From: Methanobacteriota archaeon
Lineage (GTDB): Archaea; Halobacteriota; Methanosarcinia; Methanosarcinales; Methanosarcinaceae
DNA length: 5,449 nucleotides
Assembly: GCA_030837265.1 (NCBI GenBank)
Contig: JAUPKV010000039.1
Location: 1 to 5,449 of the forward strand
Direction: 5' to 3'
Position numbers and translations under genes: made by a program. The notes under the pieces are model-generated. The model had not been told where the DNA came from. It made no database searches and was given only the letters and a program-made list of their open reading frames with translations. This document shows positions 5,061 through 5,449 of this stretch, piece by piece (the first letter of the stretch is position 1; each line of letters starts with the position of its first letter).

Positions 5061-5096
5061 CGCTTCTAACTTATTTATATTTATTTCACAGAAGCG
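5061..5096. promoter_or_regulatory. Inverted repeat flanking a TATA box, candidate ArsR operator
   Basis: CGCTTCT (5061-5067) and AGAAGCG (5090-5096) are perfect reverse complements 22 bases apart, about two helical turns between arms. The interior is AT only for most of its length and includes AAATATAAATAA on the minus strand, a good TATA box for the membrane-protein gene with a predicted transcript start near 5053. A dimeric repressor bound here would cover the TATA box. The ArsR gene next to it is the obvious candidate, but no binding is shown. Confidence 0.55.
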
Positions 5097-5144
5097 CCTT
5101 ATTTTAGTATTCTCCTTTGGTGGCACGTTCAAGCATGAAAACTC

Positions 5145-5151
5145 TTATTTA
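5145..5151 (+). promoter_or_regulatory. TATA box of the ArsR gene
   Basis: TTATTTA is centred about 25 bases before ATG 5173. No ribosome site lies at usable spacing (the nearest, GAGG at 5152-5155, is 17 bases away). A leaderless message is expected. Confidence 0.45.
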
Positions 5152-5172
5152 GAGGGCCCAGGTTCTTTCATT

Positions 5173-5449
5173 ATGAGTTATTGCTGCCCTGTGGACTCCG
5201 AGAAAAAAAAGGAATGGGAAGATCACATGCTTCAGGAAATCGACTTTCTTGAGCACGACATTAAAAAAGCCAGTGACATATTTAGTGCCCTCGGGCACCC
5301 TATTAGGTTGAAAATCGCTTATTTTCTCTCTCAAAGAGATCATTGCGTCTGTGAACTGATATTTAAGTTAGGTGAAAGGCAGAACCTGGTTTCTCATCAT
5401 TTGACTATTTTGAAAAACTGCGAAATTATCGAAGCTTATAGTAGTTCAA
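5173..5449 (+). CDS. ArsR/SmtB-family metal(loid)-responsive repressor (partial, 3' end outside window)
   Basis: The first 92 residues are present and the frame is open to the window end. A charged N-terminal helix (about 10-32) precedes a winged helix-turn-helix: SALGHPIRLKIAYFL (38-52), the DHCVCEL segment (56-62), and the recognition region RQNLVSHHLTILKN (69-82). CVC (Cys58, Cys60) in the helix before the recognition helix is the metal-thiolate site of arsenic/antimony sensors of the ArsR type. Cys4 and Cys5 near the N-terminus could add ligands, as in cadmium/lead sensors. Such proteins leave DNA when metal binds. No in-frame upstream start was found, so ATG 5173 is preferred. It is divergent from the membrane protein, and its regulated efflux or methylation gene may lie beyond the window. 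Confidence 0.9.
   Translation, partial: MSYCCPVDSEKKKEWEDHMLQEIDFLEHDIKKASDIFSALGHPIRLKIAYFLSQRDHCVCELIFKLGERQNLVSHHLTILKNCEIIEAYSSS

Noticed and set aside
5149..5343. 64-codon minus-strand open frame
   Set aside because: It is antisense to the clear ArsR winged-helix coding sequence on the plus strand.
1..5449. Intact mobile element, CRISPR array, tRNA or rRNA
   Set aside because: No transposase or integrase, no regularly spaced repeats of CRISPR type, and no tRNA-like or rRNA sequence recognised on either strand.

Overview
The right-hand 2.9 kb looks like methanogenic archaeal chromosome, most likely Methanosarcina or a close relative. It has moderately AT-rich genes separated by long, very AT-rich intergenic stretches. 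TATA boxes lie about 25 bases before starts, leaderless-looking genes sit beside genes with strong Shine-Dalgarno sites, and the proteins are of archaeal type (SplB-like radical SAM protein, minimal Hsp20, ArsR sensor, tiny C2H2 zinc finger). The genus is an inference from style. The left 2.5 kb differs: it is richer in G+C (lines I counted in the first hydrolase run 52-55%, against about 35% near the end of the radical SAM gene). It carries two alpha/beta hydrolases with bacterial-style Sec signal peptides, so it may have been acquired by transfer.

Layout. 1-66 holds the last 21 codons of an unidentified plus-strand gene. 149-1201 encodes an exported HSL-type esterase. 1202-1608 has no intact gene but contains a short inverted repeat with a 12-bp tandem repeat, a stop-interrupted reading frame, and three 19-20 bp repeat units just upstream of the next gene. 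1609-2544 encodes an exported epoxide-hydrolase-like protein resembling Cif of Pseudomonas. 2503-2703 has a minus-strand open stretch that may be a gene remnant at the edge of the putative insert. 2685-3635 encodes a radical SAM protein of the SplB group. 3789-3923, minus strand, encodes a 44-residue C2H2 zinc-finger protein. 4111-4410 encodes a minimal Hsp20 protein whose promoter is divergent from that of the zinc-finger gene. 4411-4770 is intergenic between convergent genes and holds two large hairpins. 4771-5034, minus strand, encodes a two-helix membrane protein. 5173-5449 is the start of an ArsR-family metalloregulator, cut by the window end.

Working together. The two hydrolases may share an export-linked catabolic or detoxifying role, but they have separate translation signals and a 400-bp gap. 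The membrane protein and the ArsR regulator are divergent, and an inverted repeat flanks the membrane-protein TATA box, which suggests a regulator-controlled pair. The zinc-finger and Hsp20 genes share a compact divergent promoter region and might be co-regulated. No intact mobile element, tRNA, rRNA or CRISPR array was seen. The most notable items are the unlisted zinc-finger gene, the Cif-like hydrolase with an apparent active-site Tyr-to-Phe change, and the ArsR divergent promoter.
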